Shown: one piece after another, positions 34,087-43,267 of the stretch | How the letters are laid out: each line of letters starts with the position of its first letter | Position numbering within the stretch: position 1 is the stretch's first letter | Source of the DNA: Methylobacterium brachiatum | GTDB taxonomy: Bacteria > Pseudomonadota > Alphaproteobacteria > Rhizobiales > Beijerinckiaceae | Direction: 5' to 3' | DNA: 64,000 nt | Assembly (NCBI RefSeq): GCF_020523825.1 | Contig: NZ_JAJALK010000002.1 | Span: 124,001-188,000, forward strand | Program-made: the position numbers and the translations under genes | The notes under the pieces: generated by a model | Databases searched by the model: none | Told to the model about the DNA's origin: nothing | The model's input: the letters and a program-made list of their open reading frames with translations, nothing else

Positions 34087-34183
34087 TCCACTCTCCCGTA
34101 CGGAAGAGGGACAGGGTGAGGGGTGCGACCTCTCCGGAAGACCCGGGTCCCTCACCCAACCCTCTCCCGCACGGGAGAGGGGG
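34087..34183 (+). repeat. Composite palindromic element, family A copy 2
   Basis: Nearly identical to the reverse complement of 3724-3821 over its whole 97-base length: end palindrome CTCTCCCGTACGGAAGAG, spacer with GTGAGGGGTGCGACC and CCGGAAGACCCGGGTCCCTC, and end palindrome CCTCTCCCGCACGGGAGAGG. It lies inside the formate dehydrogenase operon between fdoH and fdoI. Confidence 0.85.
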
Positions 34184-34226
34184 CATGTCGCGTCTCTCGG
34201 GCCACCGTGCCGGCCCGAAAGACGTG

Positions 34227-35162
34227 TCAGTGCGGACGGGCCTCGTCGCCGCCGCTCTCGCGGCGCTTGGCCTCGTCGAACTCGACCGCCTCCTCCTCTT
34301 CCTCCGGCACGACCTCGTTCGGGCCGGCCGTCACGTAGTGGAAGAAGCCCGCCACCGCGGCAAAGCCCATCGCGGCGAGCCCGAACACCTTGGCGCCGCC
34401 CTTCCAGAAGGCGACCAGCGGCGAGATCTTCGGGTCGTTCGGCAGGCCGGCATAGAGGCTCGGCTGGTCTGCGTGGTGCAGCACGTACATGACGTGCGTG
34501 CCGCCGACGCCGGCCGGGTCGTAGAGGCCGGCATGCTGAAAGCCGCGCGACTTCAGGTCCTCGACGCGGGTCTCGGCCTGCTCGATCATCGCCTGCTTGG
34601 TGCCGAACATGATCGAGCCGGTCGGGCACGCCTTGGCGCAGGCCGGAGCCTGCCCCACCGCGACCCGGTCCGAGCACAGGGTGCACTTATACGCCTTGTG
34701 GTCGGTCTGGCTGATGCGCGGGATGTTGAACGGGCACCCCTTCACGCAATAGCCGCAGCCGATGCAGTTCTCCTCGATGAAGTCGACGATGCCGTTGGAA
34801 TACTGCACGATCGCGCCCGGGGACGGGCACGCCTTGAGGCAGCCCGGCTCGGTGCAGTGCATGCAGCCGTCCTTGCGGATCAGCCATTCGAGGTTCTGGG
34901 TCTCCGGGTTCTCGTACTCGGTGAACCGCATGAGGGTCCACGACTTCGGCGTGAGGTCGTGGGGGTTGTCGTAGACACCGCGATTGATGCCGATGTCGTC
35001 GCGCAGGTCGTTCCACTCTTCGCAGGCCGACTGGCAGGCCTTGCAGCCGATACACTTCGACACGTCGATGAGCTTGGCGACCTCCACCTGGCGGCGGATC
35101 TCCGGCGGCGTCTCCGTGGAGGCGGAGCGCTGACGGATATCGAGGGAGCTGTAATCGGCCAT
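34227..35162 (-). CDS. fdoH: Formate dehydrogenase beta subunit, 4x[4Fe-4S]
   Basis: A 311-residue iron-sulfur electron-transfer subunit. Four ferredoxin-type clusters are visible: [44 protein letters not shown] and CTLCSDRV...CAKACP. A single membrane anchor lies near residues 262-282 ([20 protein letters not shown]), followed by an acidic tail (EEEEEA), as in FdnH/FdoH. It starts 14 bases after the fdoG stop. The protein is expected on the periplasmic face, carried with the Tat-exported catalytic subunit. Confidence 0.96.
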   Translation of the reverse strand: MADYSSLDIRQRSASTETPPEIRRQVEVAKLIDVSKCIGCKACQSACEEWNDLRDDIGINRGVYDNPHDLTPKSWTLMRFTEYENPETQNLEWLIRKDGCMHCTEPGCLKACPSPGAIVQYSNGIVDFIEENCIGCGYCVKGCPFNIPRISQTDHKAYKCTLCSDRVAVGQAPACAKACPTGSIMFGTKQAMIEQAETRVEDLKSRGFQHAGLYDPAGVGGTHVMYVLHHADQPSLYAGLPNDPKISPLVAFWKGGAKVFGLAAMGFAAVAGFFHYVTAGPNEVVPEEEEEAVEFDEAKRRESGGDEARPH

Positions 35163-35176
35163 GATCTCAGCTCCCC

Positions 35177-38100
35177 TCAGGCGACCGCGTCGGACGGCGG
35201 CGTGGTCGGCTCGATATTCACGAGCCAGGCCTTGAACTCCGGCGTCTCGGTATTCGCGTCACCCACCACGGGCGTCAGCGAGTTCGGGTGCCATCCTTTC
35301 TTCGTCAGGCCCATGAAGCCCCAGTGCTGCGGGATGCCGACGACGTGGACGGGCTTGCCGTCGCAGATCAGCGGCTTGATCCGCTTGGTCACCACCGCCT
35401 TGGCCTTCAGCGAGCCGCGCTTCGACCAGACGCGGACCCAGCCGCCCTTGGTGATGCCCTTCTCCTTGGCCAGCTCCTCCGAGATCTCCACGAAGGCCTC
35501 CGGCTGGAGGATCGCGTTGATCCGGGCGTGCTTGGTCCAGCCATGGAAGTGCTCGGTCAGACGGTAGCTCGTCGCCGCGTAGGGGAACTCCTTCGCGTCG
35601 CCGAGATCGGCCAGGTCGTCCTTGAAGATCCGGGCCGCCGGGGCGCCCTTGATCTTTGGGAACGGGATGTTGGCCATCGGCGACTCGAACGGCTCGTAAT
35701 GCGTCGGGAACGGCCCGTCGCGCATGAGCCCCCGGGTCCACAGGCGGGCGACGCCCTCCTGGTTCAGGATGAACGGCCCGACGCCCTTATCGGGGGCGAC
35801 GGTGACGCCGTAATCCGGCACGTCGAAGCCGATCCACTGCTTGCCGTTCCACTCGATGAGCTTCTTCTTCTCCGACCAGGGCTTGCCCTCCGGGTCGCAG
35901 GACGCCCGGTTGTAGAGCACGCGCCGGTTGGCCGGCCACGCGAAGGCCCAGTTCGGGGCGATGCCGCGGTCGCCGGGATCATTGTTGTCCCGGCGGGCCA
36001 TGGTGTTGCCCTTCTCGGTGTAGCAGCCCGAGTAGATCCAGCACGCGCAGGCGGTGGTGCCGTCGTCCTTGAGCTGGGCGAAGCCGTCGACCTGCTTGCC
36101 CGCCGGGATGATCGTCCCGTTGAGGTCGGGCGTCGGCGCCACCGTGTAGCCGTTGAGCTCGCGGGCGAGCTCGGTCGGCGTCGGCGACTCGGCGATGGCG
36201 TAGTCCCATTTCAGGTTGACGATCGGGTCCGGGAACGCGCCGCCATCCTTCTTGTAGGCCGCCTTCACGCGGAGGAAGATCTCCGACATGATCTCGATGT
36301 CCGAGCGGCACTCGCCCGGCGCTTCCTGCGCCTGCCAGTGCCATTGCAGCCAGCGGCTGGAATTCGACAGCGAGCCTTCCTCCTCCACGAACAGGGTGGT
36401 CGGCAGCTCGAACACCTCGGTCTGGATCTTGGTCGGATCGACGTCGTTGTACTCGCCGTGGTTCTCCCAGAACCGGGCGGTCTCCGTCTTGAGCGGATCC
36501 ATCACCACGATGAACTTCATCTTGGAGAAGGCTTCCGTCATCTTGGCGCGATTCGGGAACGACAGCAGGGGGTTGAAGCCCTGGATGACGTAGCCGGTCA
36601 TCTTGCCCTGCTTGGCGAGCTCGAACCCACGGATCACGTCGTAGGTCGGCACGTCGAGCTTGGGCAGGTAATCGTACGCCCAGTCGTTCTCCTTCGTCGC
36701 CTTGTCGCCCCACATCATCTTCTGGAACGAGACGAAGAACTTGTTGTAGTTCTGCCAGTAGCTGGTCTGGCCCGGACGCAGCGGCTTGAACTGCCGCTTG
36801 GCGATGTAGCTCGCGTAGTCCGGCTCCTTCTCCACGGGCAGGTTGAGATAGCCCGGGATGAGGTTCGACATCAGCCCGAGATCGGTCAGCCCCTGGATGT
36901 TGGAGTGACCGCGCAGGGCCTGCATGCCGCCGCCGAGCATGCCGATATTGCCCAGCAGCGTCTGGACGATGCACATCGACCGGATGTTCTGCGAGCCCTT
37001 GGAGTGGTGCGTCCAGCCGAGCGCGTAGAGGGAGGCCATCGTCCGCTCAGGGGAGGACGTGGTCGCCATCAACTCGCAGACCTTCAGGAAGGTCTCCTTC
37101 GGCGAGCCGCAGATCCGCTCCACCATCTCGGGCGTGTAGATGGCGATGTGCTTCTTCAGCAGCTGCATGACGCAGCGCGGATGCTGCATCGTCTCGTCGA
37201 CCACGGCGTAGCCGTCGGGACCGATCTCGTAGTCCCAGGTGGTCTTGTCGTAGTCGCGCTTGTCGGCGTCGTAGCCGGCGAACAGGCCCTCGCTGAAATC
37301 GTAGCCCTCACGGACGACGTAGCCCGCGTTGGAATAGGCCGCGACGTAGCGGTGCTGCAGCTTGTCGTTGTCGATCAGGTACTTCGCGACACCCGACAGG
37401 AACGCGATGTCGGTCCCCTGCCGGATCGGGCAGTATAGATCGGCCACCGACGCCGTGCGGGTGAAGCGCGGGTCGACGACGATGAGCTTGGCGTTGTTAT
37501 GGGCCTTCGCCTCGACGACCCACTTGAATCCGCACGGATGCGCTTCGGCGGCGTTGCCGCCCATCACGGTAATCACGTCCGCGTGCTTGATGTCCATCCA
37601 GAGGTTGGTCATCGCACCGCGTCCGAAGGAGGGCGCCAAACTGGCGACCGACGGACCGTGTCAAACCCTGGCCTGATTATCGAAGACCAGGGCCCCCATG
37701 CTTCGGACTGTCTTGTAGGTCAGCCAGGCCGTCTCGTTGGTGGTGGCCGAGGCGCCGAGGAAGCCCGTCGTGGTCCAGCGGTTGACCGTGAGCTCTTCGT
37801 TCTTGGCCAGGAAGTTCTTGTCCCGATCCTCCTTGAGGAGGGTCGCGATCCGGTCGAGCGCGAAGTCCCAGGAGACGCGCTTGAACTCGGAGGTGCCGGG
37901 GGCGCGGTAAAGCGGGTACTTCGTGCGGGTCTCGGAATGCACGAAGTCGAGCAGCGCCGAGCCCTTCGGGCAGAGCGTGCCGCGGTTGACCGGGTGATCG
38001 GGATCGCCCTCGATATGCATCACCGAGGAGCGCGCGTTCTTCGAGCGGTCCCCCAGGCTGTACAGGATGACGCCGCACGCCACCGAGCAGTACGGGCACG

Positions 38101-38257
38101 TGTTGCGCGTCTCGCGCATCTGCGCGAGCTTGAAGGGCCGAACCGCGGCCGCCATGGCCGGCTGAAGTCCGCCGAAGCCGAGTGCGCCGAGCGAGCCGCC
38201 CGCGAGGCCGGCGCCGGCCCCTTTGAGCAGGCCACGCCTAGAGACCTGGACCGTCAT
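35177..38257 (-). CDS. fdoG: Formate dehydrogenase alpha subunit, selenocysteine-containing (one gene read through UGA)
   Basis: A 1026-residue molybdopterin catalytic subunit oxidising formate. It begins with a Tat signal ([17 protein letters not shown]) and a [4Fe-4S] motif [11 protein letters not shown]...CPKG. The frame contains an in-frame TGA at 37663-37661, codon 199, in the context [20 protein letters not shown]. That is the exact position of the catalytic selenocysteine of FdnG/FdoG (Sec196 in E. coli), and the reading frame is the same on both sides. A SECIS hairpin follows the UGA. The length equals the family's. Automatic gene callers would split it at 37663 and start the second half near 37639. 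AGGAG precedes the ATG. First gene of fdoG-fdoH-fdoI-fdhE; expression needs selABCD, none of which is in the window. Confidence 0.95.
37624..37663 (-). promoter_or_regulatory. Bacterial SECIS element for Sec insertion in fdoG
   Basis: Counting the U of UGA as 1, the RNA forms a stem G15:C32, G16:C31, C18:G30, G19:C29, C20:G28, C21:G27 with bulged U17 and loop A22-G23-U24-U25-U26. The bulged U17 and loop G23-U24 are at the same positions as in the E. coli fdhF and fdnG SECIS, where they are bound by SelB. Coding constraint ([10 protein letters not shown]) explains part but not all of the structure. Confidence 0.88.
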
Positions 38258-38419
38258 CTCCGCTCCTAAAGCGATCTGGTATAATTCCAGGGTGTCCCAA
38301 AAAAGCGTGCACGAGGCAAGTGCGATTGGGTGACACAGCGCGCGGCGCCGTCGTCTTTTAGCCGGCACGTTCGAATGCCGGCTATCATCCTGGGAAACCA
38401 GATCTTTTCGGACGGCGGA

Positions 38420-38788
38420 TTATTTGGCGGGCGCGGCCGGGTTGTGGCCGGAGGGGCCGCCCGTGCGGTGGTCCAGCGGCGCCTGCGGCTCGGTCCCGGT
38501 GGAGTTGCCGGTATCGGCGCCGGGGACCGGCCGGTTGGCGTTCTCGCCGATCGACTTGCCGCCCGGATTCGGCGCGTCCTTGGCCGCCGACTGCTCCCGG
38601 GGCACCGGCGCTTGGCTCCAGCCGTCCTGGGCGCTGCGTGACTTGTCGCCCATCGCGTCAATCCCCTTGATCTCGCCGGGCTTGGTCTGCGCTAGGGCGG
38701 GGCTTGCCGCCGCGACCGCCAGGAACGCCGTCAGGGTCAGGGAAAGTGAGCGGGACAAGGGGCGGATCCGATCTGTGTGAGAAGTCAT
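38420..38788 (-). CDS. Exported low-complexity protein under an EcfG-like promoter
   Basis: A 122-residue protein of unknown function. A signal peptide (about 1-35, ending ASPALA) is followed by a short hydrophilic, Gly/Pro/Asn-rich chain (GIDAMGDKSRSAQDGWSQAP, GKSIGENANRPVPGADTGNS) with no Cys. It looks intrinsically disordered. The ATG at 38788 is only seven bases after the -10 of an EcfG-like promoter, suggesting a leaderless mRNA. Small exported stress proteins of this kind are typical of the PhyR/EcfG regulon in Methylobacterium; the link is inferred. Confidence 0.7.
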   Translation of the reverse strand: MTSHTDRIRPLSRSLSLTLTAFLAVAAASPALAQTKPGEIKGIDAMGDKSRSAQDGWSQAPVPREQSAAKDAPNPGGKSIGENANRPVPGADTGNSTGTEPQAPLDHRTGGPSGHNPAAPAK

Positions 38789-38795
38789 GCCCGCC

Positions 38796-38821
38796 AACGT
38801 AGCCCCGGGGCGGCCAGTTCC
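38796..38821 (-). promoter_or_regulatory. EcfG general-stress promoter (exact consensus)
   Basis: On the minus strand GGAAC (38821-38817), a 17-base spacer and CGTT (38799-38796). This is an exact match to the EcfG consensus GGAAC-N16/17-CGTT. It lies in the shared region with the divergent nepR-like gene and points to the exported-protein gene, whose ATG would coincide with the expected transcription start. Confidence 0.6.
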
Positions 38822-38903
38822 GGTTCGCTGCGGCGGCCGCGTGACGGCTTCTTAACCAAGCCTTGCCACTCTCGAAGCAGGGATGTGCGGAGGAGTCGGG
38901 ATC

Positions 38904-39089
38904 ATGACGAAGACGCACCCGGAGCGCCCGTCCGAGACGGCAGCCTCCACGAACGCGGGAGCGCTCGGCCCGAGCGTGCGGCGCCATCTCGGCCAGACCC
39001 TGCGCTCGGCCTATGCCGACACGCTGGCGGCCCCGATCAGCCAGCGCCTCGAAGCGCTGGTCCAGCAGCTCGCCAAGCCCAAGCCGTAA
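38904..39089 (+). CDS. NepR-family anti-sigma factor (orphan)
   Basis: A 61-residue protein. The C-terminal 40 residues, RRHLGQTLRSAYADTLAAPI followed by SQRLEALVQQLAK, match the two-helix NepR signature (IGxxLRxxYDxxVxxPVPDRFxxLLxxL). NepR binds the general-stress sigma factor EcfG and is released by phosphorylated PhyR. The N-terminal 22 residues are disordered. The ATG at 38904 follows CGGAGGAG. No phyR, ecfG or sensor kinase is adjacent, so this is an additional or orphan paralogue, not the classical locus. It could fine-tune EcfG or another ECF sigma. Confidence 0.78.
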   Translation: MTKTHPERPSETAASTNAGALGPSVRRHLGQTLRSAYADTLAAPISQRLEALVQQLAKPKP

Positions 39090-39326
39090 GGCGCCCCGCG
39101 ACCCAGCCCGGCGGAGCCCTGGCGGATGAAATGTGCGCCAGCGCACGCCAGTTCGTTCTTTCTAAGAGACCCGGAAACACGCCGACATTCTTCTCCCTGC
39201 GCCGCGCGCGAGAGAAGATCCATGCCCTCTGCCAGGAGCGGGCTCTGAGCACGCTTGTGTTCCGGGCGATTCCGCCGATCCTGCACCGCGACGACGCTGA
39301 CGCAGACACGTCCGGACGGCTTGACT

Positions 39327-39346
39327 TCGTTCGATAAAACGAACGA
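39327..39346. promoter_or_regulatory. Palindrome upstream of the sulfate transport operon
   Basis: TCGTTCG-ATAAAA-CGAACGA is a perfect 7+7 inverted repeat in an AT-richer island, 64 bases before the sulfate-binding protein ATG, just after TTGACT (39321-39326), which could be a -35. It is a good candidate operator for a sulfur-responsive regulator. The remainder of the 320-base gap 39090-39409 shows no gene. Confidence 0.5.
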
Positions 39347-39409
39347 TCCAAGGCGTTCCGGGCGCGTCTTCGTGTGGCGCGGCCGTCGGCGGCTGGGGGA
39401 GCGGACGTG

Positions 39410-40447
39410 ATGAAGAACGGTGCGGCACGGAACCGGGCCTTCCGGGCGGTCGGGCTGTCGATGCTGGTCGGCGCCGGCCTGCTGAACGGCTTCCTGCCGG
39501 CCGCGGCCGAGACCGCTCTGCTCAACGTGTCCTACGACCCGACCCGGGAACTCTACCGCGAGATCAACGCCGTCTTCGCCGAGGAATGGAAGGCCAAGAC
39601 CGGCGAGCCGATCACGGTGCGCGCCTCGCATGGCGGCTCGGGCGCCCAGGCCCGCACGGTGATCGACGGCGTCGATGCCGACGTGGTCACGCTGGGCATC
39701 CCGTCCGATATCGACGCCATCGCCAAGCTGACCCGCAAGATCCCCGAGGATTGGCGGACCAAGCTCCCGAACGAGGCCGTGCCCTACACCTCGACGGTGG
39801 TGTTCCTGGTCCGCAAGGGCAACCCGAAGGGCGTCAAGGATTGGGCCGACCTGACCAAGCCCGACGTGAAGGTGATCACCCCGAATCCGAAGACCTCGGC
39901 CGGCGGCCGCTGGAATTTCCTGGCCGCCTGGGGCTACGCCTACGCCCAGGACAAGGACACCGCCAAGGCCGACGCCTTCGTGGGCCAGATCTACAAGAAC
40001 GTGCCGGTGCTCGATACCGGCGCCCGCGGCTCCACCGTGACCTTCGCGCAGCGCGGGCTCGGCGACGTGCTGCCGACCTGGGAGAACGAGGCCTACCTGG
40101 TCCTCCAGGAATTCGGCGCCGACAAGTTCGACATCGTGTCGCCGCCGACCTCGATCTACGCCGAGCCGCCGGTAGCTCTGGTGGCCGCCAATGCCGAGCG
40201 CAAGGGCACCACCAAGGCCGCCCAGGCCTATCTCGACTTCCTCTACAGCGACCGCGCGCAGGCGATCTTCGCCAAGCACCATTACCGGCCGATCCGCCGC
40301 GAGGCGGCCGCGGCCGCCGACCTCGCGCAGCTCCCCGAAATCAAGCTGTTCAAGATCGAGGACATGCAGGGCTCCTGGGACGACATCCAGAAGCGGAACT
40401 TCGACGCCGGCGGCCTGTTCGACCGGTTGAGCCGGGCCGGCCGCTGA
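39410..40447 (+). CDS. cysP: Sulfate ABC transporter substrate-binding protein
   Basis: A 345-residue periplasmic sulfate/thiosulfate-binding protein. A signal peptide (about 1-33, ending PAAAE) precedes family motifs LLNVSYDPTRELYREINAVF, VRASHGGSGAQARTVIDGVD, ADVVTLGIPSDIDAIA, NPKTSAGGRWNFLAAWGYA and TGARGSTVTFAQRGLGDVL. The symbol could equally be sbp. ATG at 39410 has GGGGGAG upstream. It is the first gene of a binding protein - cysT - cysW - cysA - cysteine synthase operon. Confidence 0.95.
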   Translation: MKNGAARNRAFRAVGLSMLVGAGLLNGFLPAAAETALLNVSYDPTRELYREINAVFAEEWKAKTGEPITVRASHGGSGAQARTVIDGVDADVVTLGIPSDIDAIAKLTRKIPEDWRTKLPNEAVPYTSTVVFLVRKGNPKGVKDWADLTKPDVKVITPNPKTSAGGRWNFLAAWGYAYAQDKDTAKADAFVGQIYKNVPVLDTGARGSTVTFAQRGLGDVLPTWENEAYLVLQEFGADKFDIVSPPTSIYAEPPVALVAANAERKGTTKAAQAYLDFLYSDRAQAIFAKHHYRPIRREAAAAADLAQLPEIKLFKIEDMQGSWDDIQKRNFDAGGLFDRLSRAGR

Positions 40448-40457
40448 GGCGGGAATC

Positions 40458-41312
40458 ATGGTCGAGACGCCGCGTCGCAAACGGACCTTCCGCCGTCCCA
40501 GCGTGATCCCGGGCTTCGGGCTCAGCTTCGGCTACACGCTGACCTGCCTGGGGCTCATCGTGCTGCTGCCGCTGGCCGGGCTCGTCGTGAAGGCGTCCGG
40601 GCTCGGCCTCTCGGGGATCTGGGACGTCGCCACCGATCCGCGCGTAGCCAGCGCCCTCAAGCTCAGCTTCGGCGTCTCGGCGCTCGCCGCGCTCACCGCC
40701 TCGGCCTTCGGCTTCCTGGTCGCCTGGGTCCTGACCCGCTACCGCTTCCCGGGGCGCAAGCTCGTGGACGCGGCGGTCGACCTGCCCTTCGCGCTGCCGA
40801 CCGCGGTGGCCGGCATCGCGCTGGCCTCGCTCTACGCCCCCGACGGGCTGCTCGGCGCGCCGCTCGCCCGGCTCGGGATCCAGGCGGCCTACACGCCGGT
40901 GGGGATCTTCATCGCCATGGTGTTCATCGGGCTGCCCTTCGCGGTGCGGACCGTGCAGCCGCTGATCGCCGAGATCGACAAGGAGATCGAGGAGGCCTCG
41001 GCCACCCTCGGGGCCACCCGGTTCGCCACCCTGACCCGGGTGGTGCTGCCGCCGCTGATCCCGGCGGTGCTCACCGGCTTCGCCATGGCCTTCGCCCGCG
41101 GGGTCGGCGAGTACGGCTCGATCATCTTCATCGCCGGCAACCTGCCCTACGTCTCGGAGATCGCGCCGCTCCTGATCGTGATCAAGCTGTCCGAGTTCGA
41201 TTACGGCGGGGCGGCGGCGATCGCCACGATCATGCTGGGCATCTCGTTCCTGACGCTCCTCGCCATCAACCTGATCCAGGCCTGGAGCCGGAGGCGATTC
41301 GGCTATGTCTGA
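40458..41312 (+). CDS. cysT: Sulfate ABC transporter permease CysT/CysU
   Basis: A 284-residue inner-membrane permease with about six helices and the EAA motif [24 protein letters not shown] (residues 176-199, in parts) that contacts the ATPase. The segment [27 protein letters not shown] is typical of CysT. It starts 11 bases after the binding-protein stop and overlaps the start of cysW by eight bases. Confidence 0.95.
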   Translation: MVETPRRKRTFRRPSVIPGFGLSFGYTLTCLGLIVLLPLAGLVVKASGLGLSGIWDVATDPRVASALKLSFGVSALAALTASAFGFLVAWVLTRYRFPGRKLVDAAVDLPFALPTAVAGIALASLYAPDGLLGAPLARLGIQAAYTPVGIFIAMVFIGLPFAVRTVQPLIAEIDKEIEEASATLGATRFATLTRVVLPPLIPAVLTGFAMAFARGVGEYGSIIFIAGNLPYVSEIAPLLIVIKLSEFDYGGAAAIATIMLGISFLTLLAINLIQAWSRRRFGYV

Positions 41313-42186
41313 GATCTTCTCCCCGACCTTCGCGCCCGCTGCGCGCACGGAGCCGGTCGCCTCGGAAGGGACCGGCACGCGCGTCGTCCTGATCGGGATC
41401 GCGATCGCGTTCCTGGCGCTGTTCCTGGTCCTGCCGCTGATCGCGGTGTTCACCCAGGCTCTGTCGAAGGGGCTCGACGCCTTCCTGGCGGCGTTCCGGG
41501 AGCCGGATGCCTGGAGCGCGATCCGCCTGACACTGACGGTGGCGGCGATCGCGGTGCCGTTCAACGTGGTGTTCGGCCTGGCGGCGTCCTGGGCGATCGC
41601 CAAGTTCGAGTTCACCGGCAAGTCGCTGCTGATCACCCTGATCGACCTGCCCTTCTCGGTCTCGCCGGTGGTCTCGGGCCTGATCTACGTGCTGCTGTTC
41701 GGCTCGCAGGGCCTGTTCGGCGGCTGGCTGCTGAACCACGGGATCCAGATCCTGTTCGCCCTGCCGGGGATCGTGCTGGCCACCGTGTTCGTGACCTTCC
41801 CGTTCGTGGCCCGCGAGCTGATCCCGCTGATGCAGGAACAGGGCTCCGCGGAGGAGGAGGCGGCCCTGACGCTCGGCGCCTCGGGCCTGCACGCGTTCCG
41901 CACGGTGACGCTGCCCAACATCCGCTGGGGCCTGCTCTACAGCGTGCTCCTCTGCAATGCCCGGGCGATGGGCGAATTCGGGGCGGTGTCGGTGGTGTCC
42001 GGCCACATCCGCGGCCTGACCAACACCATCCCACTCCACGTGGAGATCCTCTACAATGAGTACAACTTCGTCGCCGCCTTCGCCGTCGCTACGCTCCTCG
42101 CTGTCCTTGCCCTCATCACCCTCGTCCTCAAATCCATCCTCGAATGGCGCTTCGCGGGCGAGCTTGCGCACGGCCGGGCTCACTGA
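41305..42186 (+). CDS. cysW: Sulfate ABC transporter permease CysW
   Basis: A 293-residue partner permease with six helices, the CysW-like [20 protein letters not shown] and the EAA loop [22 protein letters not shown]. The ATG overlaps cysT, and its own end overlaps the start of cysA, so the transporter genes are translationally coupled. Confidence 0.95.
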   Translation: MSEIFSPTFAPAARTEPVASEGTGTRVVLIGIAIAFLALFLVLPLIAVFTQALSKGLDAFLAAFREPDAWSAIRLTLTVAAIAVPFNVVFGLAASWAIAKFEFTGKSLLITLIDLPFSVSPVVSGLIYVLLFGSQGLFGGWLLNHGIQILFALPGIVLATVFVTFPFVARELIPLMQEQGSAEEEAALTLGASGLHAFRTVTLPNIRWGLLYSVLLCNARAMGEFGAVSVVSGHIRGLTNTIPLHVEILYNEYNFVAAFAVATLLAVLALITLVLKSILEWRFAGELAHGRAH

Positions 42187-43228
42187 TCGCCCGTCCACGG
42201 CGATCCGGGTCGAGGGCATCTCGAAGACCTTCGACACGGCCGCGGTGCTGCACGACCTGTCGATCGACGTGCGGGCGGGGGAGTTGCTCGGGCTGCTCGG
42301 CCCCTCGGGCTCGGGCAAGACGACGCTGCTGCGGATCATCGCCGGTCTCGACGCGCCGGACCGGGGCCGGATCCTGTTCGGCGACGACGACGCCACGGGG
42401 CTGGCCGTGCAGGAGCGGGCGGTGGGCTTCGTGTTCCAGCACTACGCCCTGTTCAAGCACATGAGCGTGGCCGACAACATCGCCTACGGGCTGAACGCGC
42501 GGCGGCGCGCCGAGCGCCCGGCCAGGGCCGAGATCAAGCGCCGGGTCGGCGACCTGCTCGACCTGATCCGGCTCTCGGGCTTCGGCGACCGCTATCCGTC
42601 GCAGCTCTCGGGCGGCCAGCGCCAGCGGGTGGCGCTCGCCCGGGCGCTCGCGGTCGAGCCCCGCGTCCTGCTGCTGGACGAGCCCTTCGGCGCTCTCGAC
42701 GCGCAGGTGCGCAAGGACCTGCGCCGCTGGCTGCGCGAGATCCACGACCGCACTGGCCAGACCACGATCTTCGTCACCCACGACCAGGACGAGGCCCTGG
42801 AGCTGTCGGACCGCGTCGCGGTGCTCGACCGCGGCCGCCTCGAGCAGGTCGGCACCCCGGACGAGGTCCAGGAGCACCCGGCCTCCGCGACCGTGATGAA
42901 GTTCCTCGGCGACCACGTCGAGGTCGAGGCGCTGGCCGAGGGCGGCCGCGTGCTGGTGCGCGGCCGGGAGACCCCGGTGGCGGCGCCCGCCGGGATCATC
43001 GGCCCGGTCAAGCTCTATGTCCGGCCGTGGCAATTGCAGCTCGCCGAGCCCGAGGCGGCGCATCTCTCCGGCACCGTGCGCAGCTCCTACCGCAGCCAGG
43101 GCCGCCAGCGCATCGAGGTGGCCGACGACCAGGGCCGCGTGCTCGCGGTGGAGGATTTCGACGGCGTCCGCTACCCGGCCGGCCATCCGGTCGGCCTGCG
43201 GATCAACGGCGGGCATGTGTTCGGGTGA
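42164..43228 (+). CDS. cysA: Sulfate ABC transporter ATP-binding protein
   Basis: A 354-residue ABC ATPase. Walker [11 protein letters not shown]-loop [11 protein letters not shown], signature [15 protein letters not shown], Walker [13 protein letters not shown] and the H-loop VTHDQDEAL are present. A C-terminal TOBE/regulatory domain spans about residues 240-354. The start is uncertain: an ATG at 42056 would overlap cysW by 131 bases and add a Ser-rich leader that reads as an out-of-frame translation of cysW. I prefer the TTG at 42164, giving normal CysA length and a 23-base overlap. Confidence 0.9.
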   Translation: MRTAGLTDRPSTAIRVEGISKTFDTAAVLHDLSIDVRAGELLGLLGPSGSGKTTLLRIIAGLDAPDRGRILFGDDDATGLAVQERAVGFVFQHYALFKHMSVADNIAYGLNARRRAERPARAEIKRRVGDLLDLIRLSGFGDRYPSQLSGGQRQRVALARALAVEPRVLLLDEPFGALDAQVRKDLRRWLREIHDRTGQTTIFVTHDQDEALELSDRVAVLDRGRLEQVGTPDEVQEHPASATVMKFLGDHVEVEALAEGGRVLVRGRETPVAAPAGIIGPVKLYVRPWQLQLAEPEAAHLSGTVRSSYRSQGRQRIEVADDQGRVLAVEDFDGVRYPAGHPVGLRINGGHVFG

Positions 43229-43267
43229 AGCTCGTCAGACACCGCACATCCGCCTAGGCTCCAGCTC

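Noticed and set aside
35177..37639. Second half of fdoG as a separate gene starting near 37639, with the first half as a pseudogene
   Set aside because: Frame, length and the DNQARV-U-HGP context show one selenoprotein gene. A frameshift or nonsense mutation would not place TGA exactly at the Sec site with a SECIS after it.
38269..38274. A perfect TATAAT on the plus strand
   Set aside because: No suitable -35 at 16-18 bases and no plus-strand gene begins for over 600 bases. It may be part of an unrelated minus-strand control region before fdoG.
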